Notes under the pieces: generated by a model
The model's input: the letters and a program-made list of their open reading frames with translations, nothing else
Told to the model about the DNA's origin: nothing
Databases searched by the model: none
Assembly: GCA_017936985.1 (NCBI GenBank)
Contig: JAGBEM010000201.1
Span: forward strand, 1 to 9,809
Direction: 5' to 3'
From: Oscillospiraceae bacterium
Lineage (GTDB): Bacteria; Bacillota_A; Clostridia; Oscillospirales; Oscillospiraceae
DNA: 9,809 bases
Program-made: the position numbers and the translations under genes
Shown: positions 1 through 5,857 of the stretch, piece after piece
How positions within the stretch are numbered: the first letter of the stretch is position 1
Layout of the letters: each line of letters begins with the position of its first letter

Positions 1-65
1 ATTATTTTAACAATAGTATTTTTTGTTGTCAATAATAGTGTTGTATTATTTATAGTTTGCTAATA

Positions 66-105
66 AAAACCACCATCTGCCGCATAAAGGGCAGATGGTG
101 GTTTT
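66..105 (-). terminator. Rho-independent terminator of pfkA
   Basis: A perfect 16-bp inverted repeat (66-81 with 90-105) encloses an 8-nt loop. It lies just past the pfkA stop codon. Read on the minus strand, the GC-rich stem closes into GGTTTTT followed by TATTAG, giving the U-run of an intrinsic terminator. The plus-strand side also ends in GTTTT, so it may work in both directions. The 1-65 stretch beyond it is AT-rich and shows no gene. Confidence 0.9.
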
Positions 106-114
106 GTACATTCA

Positions 115-1086
115 TTATATTCCGGTCATGGCAGCGAGGACATCCACTTCCATAGTCTGGATGCTGCGGTGCATCTGCAGAGCAGCATCAATATCCACAT
201 CAATGTAACTGCCTTCGTTGGTGGTTACGATCCGGTTTGTCTTTCCAGCCAGCAGAAGTTCCACGGCGAGGTAGCCCATCTTCGTAGCATTGACGCGATC
301 GCGGCCGGTAGGGGAGCCACCACGCTGGATATGTCCCAGAACGGTCACACGGGGGTCAAGATCGATGGATGCCTTGATCTTGGCAGCGATCTCTGCAGCA
401 GAACCGGCACCCTCAGCAACTACGATCATGTAATGGGTAAAGCCGTTAAAGCGGGCCTGACGGATCTTTTCAATCACATCCTTCTCGAAATCAATCTCTT
501 TTTCCGGCACGAGAACAGCTGTTGCGCCCACAGCCAGACCCACATACATGGCTAGATAACCGGCGTTACGGCCCATGACCTCTACAACGGAACAGCGTTC
601 GTGAGATTGCATGGTGTCGCGGAGTTTATCGATGGATTCAATGGCAGTATTGGCTGCAGTATCAAAGCCAATGGAATAGTTGGTGCAGCTGATGTCATTA
701 TCAATAGTAGCAGGGATGCAAACAACATTTATCCCATGCTTGGAAAGCGCCCGGGCACCCCGGAAGGTACCGTCACCGCCGATGGCGATCACACTGTCAA
801 GGCCTAAGAATTTGCAGGTGGAAACGGCTTTTTTCTGACCTTCCTCCGTCATAAATTCCTTGCTCCGGGCGGTATACAGGATCGTACCGCCACGGTTGAT
901 GGTGTGAGCAACGCTCTTTTCATCCAATTTAACAATATCGCCATTGATCAGACCGTTATAGCCACGGCGGATGCCATAGCACTCCACGCCATGATACAAG
1001 GCAGTACGTACAACGGCTCGGACAGCTGCATTCATACCAGGGGCATCGCCGCCGCTGGTCAGGACACCGATTCTTTTGACGCTCAT
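115..1086 (-). CDS. pfkA: ATP-dependent 6-phosphofructokinase
   Basis: Phosphorylates fructose 6-phosphate to fructose 1,6-bisphosphate with ATP, the committing step of glycolysis, as a cytoplasmic tetramer. At 323 residues it is the usual length of the short bacterial enzyme. Visible motifs are SGGDAPGMNA (11-20), the TARSKEF substrate loop (R73), GGDGT (103-107), PATIDND (125-131, with base D129), MGRNAG (171-176) and HIQRGGSPTGRDR (252-264). Gly at 106 and Ala at 126, instead of the Asp and Lys of pyrophosphate-dependent enzymes, argue for ATP as donor. The start is fixed by GGAGG at 1096-1100, nine bases upstream. It is transcribed alone from its own promoter and ends at a strong hairpin. 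The allosteric-site residues differ from the E. coli and Geobacillus enzymes as I recall them: Glu56 at the R54 position and Phe-Thr in place of the Lys pair near 216. Classical ADP/PEP control may therefore be altered. Confidence 0.97.
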   Translation of the reverse strand: MSVKRIGVLTSGGDAPGMNAAVRAVVRTALYHGVECYGIRRGYNGLINGDIVKLDEKSVAHTINRGGTILYTARSKEFMTEEGQKKAVSTCKFLGLDSVIAIGGDGTFRGARALSKHGINVVCIPATIDNDISCTNYSIGFDTAANTAIESIDKLRDTMQSHERCSVVEVMGRNAGYLAMYVGLAVGATAVLVPEKEIDFEKDVIEKIRQARFNGFTHYMIVVAEGAGSAAEIAAKIKASIDLDPRVTVLGHIQRGGSPTGRDRVNATKMGYLAVELLLAGKTNRIVTTNEGSYIDVDIDAALQMHRSIQTMEVDVLAAMTGI

Positions 1087-1124
1087 GTGAAAAATCCTCC
1101 GGTTTTCGAGAAAATATCACATTT

Positions 1125-1153
1125 ATTTTACCGCTTTTATTTTGGAATGTAAA
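1125..1153 (-). promoter_or_regulatory. Sigma-A-type promoter of pfkA
   Basis: On the minus strand, TTTACA (1148-1153) and TAAAAT (1125-1130) are separated by exactly 17 bp. Transcription would begin near 1118, leaving a leader of about 30 nt before the pfkA start, with GGAGG inside it. The fit is by eye; the -35 and -10 boxes each differ from consensus at one base. Confidence 0.65.
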
Positions 1154-1198
1154 GAGGAATTTTCCAGAATGTTCACCCGGCAAAAACAATCGTATTTA

Positions 1199-1227
1199 TT
1201 GACATTTCTACTGATAGGAATTATACT
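1199..1227 (+). promoter_or_regulatory. Strong sigma-A promoter of the esterase/ATP-grasp operon
   Basis: A perfect TTGACA (1199-1204) is followed by a 17-bp spacer and TATACT (1222-1227), five of six bases matching TATAAT. Transcription would start about 1233-1235, giving a leader of roughly 27 nt ahead of the ATG at 1261. An upstream in-frame ATG at 1237 would lie almost on the transcription start, which argues against its use. The promoter fires divergently from the pfkA promoter at 1125-1153. Confidence 0.8.
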
Positions 1228-1246
1228 ATACAAATAATGCATTATC

Positions 1247-1252
1247 GGGAGG
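1247..1252 (+). promoter_or_regulatory. Ribosome binding site deciding the start of the first esterase
   Basis: GGGAGG-like sequence (GGGAGG read at 1247-1252) lies eight bases before ATG 1261. No comparable site precedes the in-frame ATG at 1237, so the shorter 251-residue product is favoured. Confidence 0.75.
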
Positions 1253-1260
1253 CCTTGATA

Positions 1261-2016
1261 ATGGTCAAAAAGTGGTTTGTAAAGATCCCTCAGCTTTCTG
1301 GTGATATGGAACGCAGAGTGTATCTGTATCTGCCGGACTCCTATGAGAAGGAGAAGGAGAAACGCTATCCTGTCATGTATATGTTTGACGGACACAATGT
1401 GTTCTTTGACAGCGACGCGACCTTCGGCAAATCCTGGGGAATGAATAAATATATGCAATCATCCAAAAAGCAACTGATCATCGTAGCTGTGGAGTGCAAC
1501 CATGAGGGCGATTGCCGTTTGCAGGAATACTCACCCGTCAACTTTGATAACTCCACCCTTGGCAAGATCAAAGGGAAGGGCAGGGTATACATGAATTGGC
1601 TGGTCAACACACTGAAGCCTTTTATCGACGAAAAATACAGGACACTGCCAGACAGAAAAAACACCATCATCTGCGGTTCTTCTATGGGCGGTCTGATGGC
1701 GATCTACGCTGCCACGGTGTATAACCATATCTTCCAGCGCGCAGCTTGCCTGTCGCCCAGTTTGTGGGTCAGCCCCGGAAAAGTGCTGGAGTTTATTGCC
1801 CGGGCTCATGTCCGCAGGGATACCTGTATTTATATGGATTACGGCAGTGAGGAGATGTTTAACCATGCCGCCAACGCAGAGGCGCTGATCTCAACATCGC
1901 ACCTACTGCTGACCAAACGGGTAAATCTGGCACTTCGGATCGTTCCGGGCGGCAATCACTCAGAAGCAAGCTGGGAGCGTCAGATTCCGGTATTTATGGA
2001 TTGTTTAGGATTGTAA
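1261..2016 (+). CDS. Putative esterase, alpha/beta-hydrolase fold (Fes/IroE/esterase D-like)
   Basis: A predicted cytoplasmic serine esterase of 251 residues with no signal peptide. It resembles the putative-esterase family that includes enterochelin-type esterases and S-formylglutathione hydrolase. The N-terminus has the strand pattern ending in PVMYMFDGHNVFFD (37-50), where the oxyanion-side DGHN motif is typical. The nucleophile elbow is GSSMGG (139-144) with Ser141. The likely catalytic His is H233 in GGNHSEASW, and Asp193 or Glu197 is the candidate acid. The start at 1261 is chosen for its ribosome binding site and the promoter position. It is the first gene of a tight operon: the stop lies 11 nt before the next esterase, and an ATP-grasp gene follows. 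The substrate is unknown. Possibilities are an ester or thioester made by the ATP-grasp partner, a siderophore-like ester, or a general carbohydrate ester. The family call is firm, the role is not. Confidence 0.88.
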   Translation: MVKKWFVKIPQLSGDMERRVYLYLPDSYEKEKEKRYPVMYMFDGHNVFFDSDATFGKSWGMNKYMQSSKKQLIIVAVECNHEGDCRLQEYSPVNFDNSTLGKIKGKGRVYMNWLVNTLKPFIDEKYRTLPDRKNTIICGSSMGGLMAIYAATVYNHIFQRAACLSPSLWVSPGKVLEFIARAHVRRDTCIYMDYGSEEMFNHAANAEALISTSHLLLTKRVNLALRIVPGGNHSEASWERQIPVFMDCLGL

Positions 2017-2021
2017 GGGAG
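2015..2021 (+). promoter_or_regulatory. Ribosome binding site deciding the start of the second esterase
   Basis: AAGGGAG (2015-2021) overlaps the stop codon of the upstream gene and lies six bases before ATG 2028. This favours that ATG over the in-frame TTG at 2001, which has no such site and would overlap the upstream coding region. Confidence 0.75.
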
Positions 2022-2027
2022 AAAGAG

Positions 2028-2780
2028 ATGGAAATTCGTTATTTCAAGCACTACAGCGGTCATCTTGGCCGAGATATGGAGTTTAAGGTCTACGGCCACG
2101 GTGGCAAGCCGGTGCTGTTTATTCCTTGCCAGAGCGGTCGCTTTTTTGATTTTGAAAACTTTAAAATGGTGGACTACTGGGCCAAGTGGATCGAGGAGGG
2201 GAGATGCACTGTTTACAGTGCTGACTGTATCGATGACGAGGCTTGGGCTGCTCAGGGAGCGGATAACCGCTGGCGGATCGAAAACCACGAGCGGTGGTAC
2301 AACTATATCACCGAGGAGCTTGTACCTTATATAAAGCATTTGAGCGGTGAGCGCAACGGCTTTGACCAGGGAATCCTGACCTTTGGCTGCTCTATGGGTG
2401 CCATGCATGCTGCAAACCTGTTTTTCCGCCGTCCGGATCTGTTTGACGGCGTGTTTGCCATTTCCGGTCTGTATGACTCTAAAATGTTCTTTGGCGATTT
2501 TATGGACGAGCTGGTGTACCGCAACAGCCCTGTGAATTACCTGGGAAATATGCCCGGCGATCATTACTACATTGATATGTACAACCACCGCAAGATGCTG
2601 ATCGTCTGCGGTCAGGGTGATTGGGAAGGTCCGCTGCTGGACAGTACTCGTTGGCTGGACACCGTGTGTGCACAGAAGGGGATACGCGCCCGGTTTGAGT
2701 ACTGGGGCTATGATGTAGCCCACGACTGGCCCTGGTGGTTTAAAATGGTGGAACACTACGTTCCGCAGTTACTAGATTGA
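2028..2780 (+). CDS. Esterase-like alpha/beta hydrolase (COG4947-type)
   Basis: A 250-residue cytoplasmic alpha/beta hydrolase of the poorly characterised group I recognise as COG4947-like. Its hallmark is the N-terminal block HYSGHLGRDMEFKVYGHGG (8-26) followed by PVLFIPCQSGRFFDFEN (28-44). The nucleophile elbow is GCSMGA (120-125) with Ser122. Candidate acid and base are Asp198 in GQGDWEG and His232 in VAHDWPWW near the C-terminus, so the triad appears complete. It shares little sequence with the preceding esterase beyond the fold, so the pair does not look like a recent duplication. It sits between that esterase and an ATP-grasp gene with 11-nt gaps on both sides, which implies co-transcription and a joint pathway. 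The reaction is unknown. Hydrolysis or acyl transfer on a product of the ATP-grasp enzyme is an inference from context only. Confidence 0.86.
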   Translation: MEIRYFKHYSGHLGRDMEFKVYGHGGKPVLFIPCQSGRFFDFENFKMVDYWAKWIEEGRCTVYSADCIDDEAWAAQGADNRWRIENHERWYNYITEELVPYIKHLSGERNGFDQGILTFGCSMGAMHAANLFFRRPDLFDGVFAISGLYDSKMFFGDFMDELVYRNSPVNYLGNMPGDHYYIDMYNHRKMLIVCGQGDWEGPLLDSTRWLDTVCAQKGIRARFEYWGYDVAHDWPWWFKMVEHYVPQLLD

Positions 2781-2791
2781 GAGGTTAATTT

Positions 2792-3979
2792 ATGAAGAAT
2801 TTTGTGTTTATTTCCCCGAATTTTCCCAGCAGTTACTGGAAATTCTGCGCAGAACTGAAAAACAACGGTATGCGCGTTCTTGGTGTCGGCGACTGTCCCT
2901 ATGACGAGCTTTCTCAGAACCTTCGGGATTCTCTGCATGAATACTACAAGGTTTCCAACCTAGAAAACTATGATGAAGTATTCCGGGCAGTGGCGTTTTT
3001 TACTTACAAATACGGCAAGATTGACTGGTTGGAATCCAACAATGAATACTGGCTGATGCGGGATGCAAAGCTGCGCACTGAGTTCAATATTTGCACTGGC
3101 TTTAAGGATGCGGATATGGAGCGGATTAAGCTGAAGTCTGCCATGAAGGCCTATTATGCAAAGGCGGGCTTGCCAACAGCCCGGTACCATCTGGTAGAAG
3201 GGTATGAGGATGCTGCGGAATTTGCGCATAAAGTGGGCTATCCCGTGGTCGTAAAACCGGATAACGGCGTTGGTGCCAGCAACACCTATAAGCTGAAGTG
3301 CGATGATGATCTGCATTTCTTTATCGATCACAAAGACGACAATATCTACATTATGGAAGAGTTCGTCAAGGGTCATGTGGAAACCTTTGATGCCATTATT
3401 GACGCTGAGGGCAAGCCGATTTTTGAATCCGGCAATGTGACGCCGCATTCTCTGATGGATATTGTCAACAACAGCGAAGATTCTATTTATTATATCGTCA
3501 AGGAGCTTTCTCCGAAAGTACGGGATGCCGGTATCCGTACGGTAGAAGCATTTGGCGTTAAGAGCCGCTTTGTCCATCTGGAATTCTTTGTTCTGGATGC
3601 AGATCAGGAAGGCTTAGGCAAGGCAGGGGATGTGATCGGCCTGGAGGTCAATATGCGTCCTGCCGGCGGCTTCTCTCCGGATATGTATAATTTCTCTCAG
3701 GAGCTGGATGTATACAAGATCTGGGCGGATATGATCGCATTTAACACTGCAACCACACCACTGGATCGTCCCCGGCATTACTGTGCATTTGTTGGCCGCA
3801 GAGACAGCAAGCAATACGCCATGGACCATGATGCAATCATGGCAAAATACGGTGACCGCATGAAAATGCAGGGGAGAATGCCCGACGCACTGGCTGACTG
3901 CATGGGTAATCAGATGTACATTGCAAATCTGGATACATACGAGGAATTGCAGCAGTTTTTTAAGGACCTGATGAATTGA
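2792..3979 (+). CDS. ATP-grasp domain ligase, carboxylate-amine/thiol ligase type
   Basis: A 395-residue soluble enzyme of the ATP-grasp superfamily, which activates a carboxylate as acyl-phosphate for attack by an amine or other nucleophile. A pre-ATP-grasp Rossmann-like segment (1-105) opens with FVFISPNFP. The ATP-grasp core follows: GYPVVVKPDNGVGASNTY (149-166) with Lys155 and the glycine-rich loop, YIMEEFVKGHVE (186-197), HLEFFV (262-267, Glu264) and GLEVNMRPAGGF (283-294), whose Glu285 and Asn287 are expected Mg ligands and Arg289 a phosphate contact. The nucleotide and metal residues all appear present, so it should be active. Start 2792 has GAGAGG seven bases upstream. It is the last gene of the esterase operon and is followed by a tandem stop and a hairpin terminator. 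It is not a recognisable purine, biotin-carboxylase or D-Ala-D-Ala enzyme. The substrate is unknown; an amide- or peptide-like metabolite is an inference. Confidence 0.88.
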   Translation: MKNFVFISPNFPSSYWKFCAELKNNGMRVLGVGDCPYDELSQNLRDSLHEYYKVSNLENYDEVFRAVAFFTYKYGKIDWLESNNEYWLMRDAKLRTEFNICTGFKDADMERIKLKSAMKAYYAKAGLPTARYHLVEGYEDAAEFAHKVGYPVVVKPDNGVGASNTYKLKCDDDLHFFIDHKDDNIYIMEEFVKGHVETFDAIIDAEGKPIFESGNVTPHSLMDIVNNSEDSIYYIVKELSPKVRDAGIRTVEAFGVKSRFVHLEFFVLDADQEGLGKAGDVIGLEVNMRPAGGFSPDMYNFSQELDVYKIWADMIAFNTATTPLDRPRHYCAFVGRRDSKQYAMDHDAIMAKYGDRMKMQGRMPDALADCMGNQMYIANLDTYEELQQFFKDLMN

Positions 3980-4031
3980 TAAAGCGATGCTTGCGCGTTC
4001 TGTAATGAAATGTGCAAAGTTTCTCACAAAT

Positions 4032-4086
4032 GAAAAAGGCCACTAGAACGAAGTTGGATAACAACTCAGTTCCGGTGGCTATTTTC
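4032..4086 (+). terminator. Long two-tier hairpin terminator after the ATP-grasp gene
   Basis: A hairpin pairs 4032-4049 with 4069-4086, with two mismatches (4037/4081 and 4045/4073) and two G-U wobbles. An inner 5-bp stem (4052-4056 with 4062-4066) is capped by GATAA. The plus strand ends ATTTTC and the minus strand ends CCTTTTTC, so it can act in either direction. It lies 52 nt past the operon stop and probably ends esterase/ATP-grasp transcription. The longer minus-strand T-run would also block antisense reading into the operon. Confidence 0.7.
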
Positions 4087-4113
4087 AATATTTACGTTAT
4101 TATAATTAAATAG

Positions 4114-4139
4114 AGGAATTTGACCTTGCCAAATCTCCT
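4114..4139. repeat. Imperfect inverted repeat in intergenic DNA
   Basis: Bases 4114-4122 can pair with 4130-4139 as nine base pairs with a single bulge at 4135 and a 7-nt loop. There is no following T-run on the plus strand and no gene of its own. It may be chance, an RNA leader structure or decayed insertion DNA. The whole intergenic stretch 3980-4272 shows only this, the flanking terminator, the palindrome at 4169-4202 and a promoter. Confidence 0.4.
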
Positions 4140-4168
4140 TATAGCATGACACCATACCTGCGTCAAGG

Positions 4169-4202
4169 CGAACGCAACAAAATAAAAATTTTGTTGCGTT
4201 CG
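4169..4202. promoter_or_regulatory. Perfect 15-bp palindrome, candidate operator overlapping a promoter
   Basis: The left arm 4169-4183 (CGAACGCAACAAAAT) is matched exactly in reverse complement by 4188-4202, around an AAAA centre. Its right arm covers the candidate -35 box at 4194-4199. No T-run follows, which argues against a terminator. A dimeric repressor bound here would block the promoter of the 157-residue gene. The regulator is not identifiable. A transcript-level hairpin is excluded if transcription starts at about 4229, because the palindrome would lie upstream of it. Confidence 0.6.
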
Positions 4203-4222
4203 TACAATATATCTGCTATAAT
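4194..4222 (+). promoter_or_regulatory. Extended -10 promoter of the 157-residue gene
   Basis: TATAAT (4217-4222) is preceded by TGC (4214-4216), making an extended -10 element. TTGCGT (4194-4199) sits at 17-bp spacing as a weak -35. The start point would be near 4229, leaving a leader of about 44 nt before ATG 4273. The 8-bp sequence GTACAATA occurs on each side of the -10 box (4202-4209 and 4229-4236). Confidence 0.6.
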
Positions 4223-4272
4223 ATACTAGTACAATACAAGTCTTAATTACTTTACTTGATAGGAGGATTATT

Positions 4273-4746
4273 ATGGGTTTTATAACGATTGAGACCGTAA
4301 TAAATAAAGACAAAAAGTTTACTATGGAATTTGCATCCGCAGGGCTATATACAATTAATTGTGGACTGTGTAAAAACCTCGATTTTTATGATAAAGTCGT
4401 TAAGCTCTTTATTGCTGATGATATTCTTCTTGTTCTTACAGAAGACCGTGATTTCCGCAATGGTTCCGATCAGGCACCTATTTTGAAAGCAAACCGCGAA
4501 ACGAATAATATAGATGCGTATGATTGGCAAGGCAATCACTTATGGAACATCGGAGATATAGTCGGAGATATTAAAATGCAGTTCGATAGTTTTCATCACA
4601 CTTCAGCCAAAGAAGTTAAGAAATATTATGGAGTCACATGCGTACCATCAAGAAGCATATACGCATGCATCTCCGGTGGTTTTGTATTTCTTATCGACGT
4701 GAAGAAGCGAAAACTACTTCGCAAAGTCTCCGGCAGAATACGATAA
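4273..4746 (+). CDS. Hypothetical protein, beta-strand rich, AT-rich gene
   Basis: I do not recognise a named family for this 157-residue protein. The start is secure: AGGAGG (4261-4266) lies six bases upstream. It has no signal peptide or membrane segment, so it is likely cytoplasmic. Alternating hydrophobic strands are visible at 44-56, 79-93 (IDAYDWQGNHLWNIG) and 128-152 (CISGGFVFLIDVKKRKLL). The YDWQGNHLW and VFLIDVKKRKLL patterns recall single blades of quinoprotein/WD-like propellers. A partial propeller or a small beta-sheet protein is possible. Five-sixths of the gene (4321-4740) is about 39% GC by hand count, against about 50% in sampled lines of the recombinase downstream, and A/T-ending codons are frequent. 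That suggests a different origin. It has its own promoter with a palindrome on it and no obvious terminator before the recombinase gene. The function is unknown. Confidence 0.75.
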   Translation: MGFITIETVINKDKKFTMEFASAGLYTINCGLCKNLDFYDKVVKLFIADDILLVLTEDRDFRNGSDQAPILKANRETNNIDAYDWQGNHLWNIGDIVGDIKMQFDSFHHTSAKEVKKYYGVTCVPSRSIYACISGGFVFLIDVKKRKLLRKVSGRIR

Positions 4747-4819
4747 TTATATTAATTTACATCGTACATTTATTCGCTAATTTGTTCGTTTTTATATAAT
4801 TATAATTTGGAGGTATTAT

Positions 4820-5821
4820 ATGCTCCGCTATGCTGACTGTCCTCTTATTTTAAGAGACTTTTTAATTTACCACGAAACAATTAAAGGCCAATCACCGAGA
4901 ACCATTGACGAATACTACCTGGATCTGCGTATGTTCCTGCGTTTTATAAAACTGATGCGAAATGAAATGCCGGTACAGACCCATTTGGATGAGATCGACA
5001 TCAAAGATATCGATCTGGAATTCATTCGACAGATCACTACATCCGATATCTTTGACTTTCTTTCTTACCTTGCAAACGATCGCACCAGCAACCCGGACTC
5101 CCCTGCTCCAGACTACGGCATCTCCCCTGCCGCCCGTGCGCGAAAGCTGTCTGCGCTCAAGTCCTTTTACAAATATCTGACCGTAAGAACCAAGCAACTT
5201 ACCGAAAATCCGGTAGCGGATCTTGAGTATCCAAAACTAAGAAAAAGTTTACCTAAATACCTGACTATGGAGCAATCTGCGGCACTTTTACAGGCAGTTT
5301 CTGGCCAAAATGAGAAACGGGATTATGCGATCCTGATGCTGTTTCTCAACTGTGGTATCCGTCGCAGTGAGCTGGTGGGGCTAAATCTGACGGATGTATA
5401 CGAAGACCGAATTCGTGTTGTCGGCAAAGGCAACAAGGAGCGTTTTGTTTACTTTGGCACAGCCTGTCGAAAAGCGATCGATGCATACCTGCCAGAGCGC
5501 AACAAAATGGTTTTAACAGACAATCGGGCGCTGTTTGGCTCCAGAAATGGAAACCGGATCAGTGTAGATGCCGTCCATCGTTTAGTGAAAAAGGCGCTGT
5601 TGCAGGCAGGTCTTGACTCTACGCAGTTTTCCGCTCACAAGCTGCGTCACACAGCTGCAACGATGATGCTGTCGGGTGGCGTGGATGTCAAGACCGTTCA
5701 GGAAGTTCTGGGGCACGAAAATCTGAACACCACGCAGATTTACACCCACATTGAAAGTACAGAACTAAAGCTGGCAGCAGAGGCCAATCCCCTGTCCAAG
5801 CTGGACTTTTCGGATGACTAA
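4820..5821 (+). CDS. Tyrosine recombinase, XerC/XerD type
   Basis: A site-specific recombinase that cuts and rejoins DNA through a 3'-phosphotyrosine. XerC/XerD members resolve chromosome dimers at dif; relatives serve integrative elements. The SAM-like DNA-binding N-domain covers about 6-122 (FLIYHETIKGQSPRTIDEYY, then RKLSALKSFYKYL). The catalytic domain covers about 145-322. The full catalytic set is visible: Arg181 in GIRRSEL, Lys203 in VVGKGNKER, His273 and Arg276 in HKLRH, His299 in LGHE and Tyr308 in QIYTH. At 333 residues it is about 30 longer than classical XerC/D. Part of the excess is a Ser/Pro-rich stretch (about 88-102) between N-domain helices. GGAGG (4809-4813) lies six bases before the start. 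The leader is about 20% GC and has a TATAAT (4795-4800) without a good -35. The gene itself has host-like composition and no excisionase beside it, which favours a housekeeping Xer role, though an element-borne integrase cannot be excluded. Confidence 0.9.
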   Translation: MLRYADCPLILRDFLIYHETIKGQSPRTIDEYYLDLRMFLRFIKLMRNEMPVQTHLDEIDIKDIDLEFIRQITTSDIFDFLSYLANDRTSNPDSPAPDYGISPAARARKLSALKSFYKYLTVRTKQLTENPVADLEYPKLRKSLPKYLTMEQSAALLQAVSGQNEKRDYAILMLFLNCGIRRSELVGLNLTDVYEDRIRVVGKGNKERFVYFGTACRKAIDAYLPERNKMVLTDNRALFGSRNGNRISVDAVHRLVKKALLQAGLDSTQFSAHKLRHTAATMMLSGGVDVKTVQEVLGHENLNTTQIYTHIESTELKLAAEANPLSKLDFSDD

Positions 5822-5823
5822 GC

Positions 5824-5857
5824 GAAATACCGCCCGGTGGTAACCGAGCGGTATTTC
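5824..5857. terminator. Shared hairpin terminator between convergent genes
   Basis: Bases 5824-5837 pair with 5844-5857 through 14 positions with one C/A mismatch, around the loop TGGTAA. It fills nearly all of the 36-bp gap between the recombinase stop and the stop of the minus-strand propeller-AraC gene. On the plus strand the stem ends GTATTTCTTA, a short T-run. It probably serves both converging transcripts. Confidence 0.7.

Noticed and set aside
169..555. Plus-strand open frame of 128 codons inside pfkA
   Set aside because: It lies antisense to a certain gene, and its translation shows no family features.
1237..1260. Upstream ATG 1237 as the start of the first esterase
   Set aside because: It would fall about 3 nt from the predicted transcription start and lacks a ribosome binding site, whereas ATG 1261 has one.
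1980..2756. Minus-strand open frame of 258 codons over the second esterase
   Set aside because: The plus strand encodes a clear hydrolase with catalytic triad, ribosome binding site and operon spacing; the antisense frame is a shadow.
2960..3577. Minus-strand open frame of 205 codons over the ATP-grasp gene
   Set aside because: Antisense to an intact ATP-grasp core, with no recognisable domain.
4120..4148. TTGACC as a second promoter in the intergenic region
   Set aside because: No acceptable -10 box lies 16-18 bp downstream.
4203..4236. Possible dif-like or attachment core near the recombinase
   Set aside because: The AT-rich near-symmetry resembles a dif site only loosely; the promoter reading explains it better and no second copy is in the window.
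4092..4313. Minus-strand 73-codon frame, hydrophobic, in the intergenic region
   Set aside because: It overlaps the start, promoter and palindrome of the plus-strand gene, and its hydrophobicity follows from AT-rich sequence.
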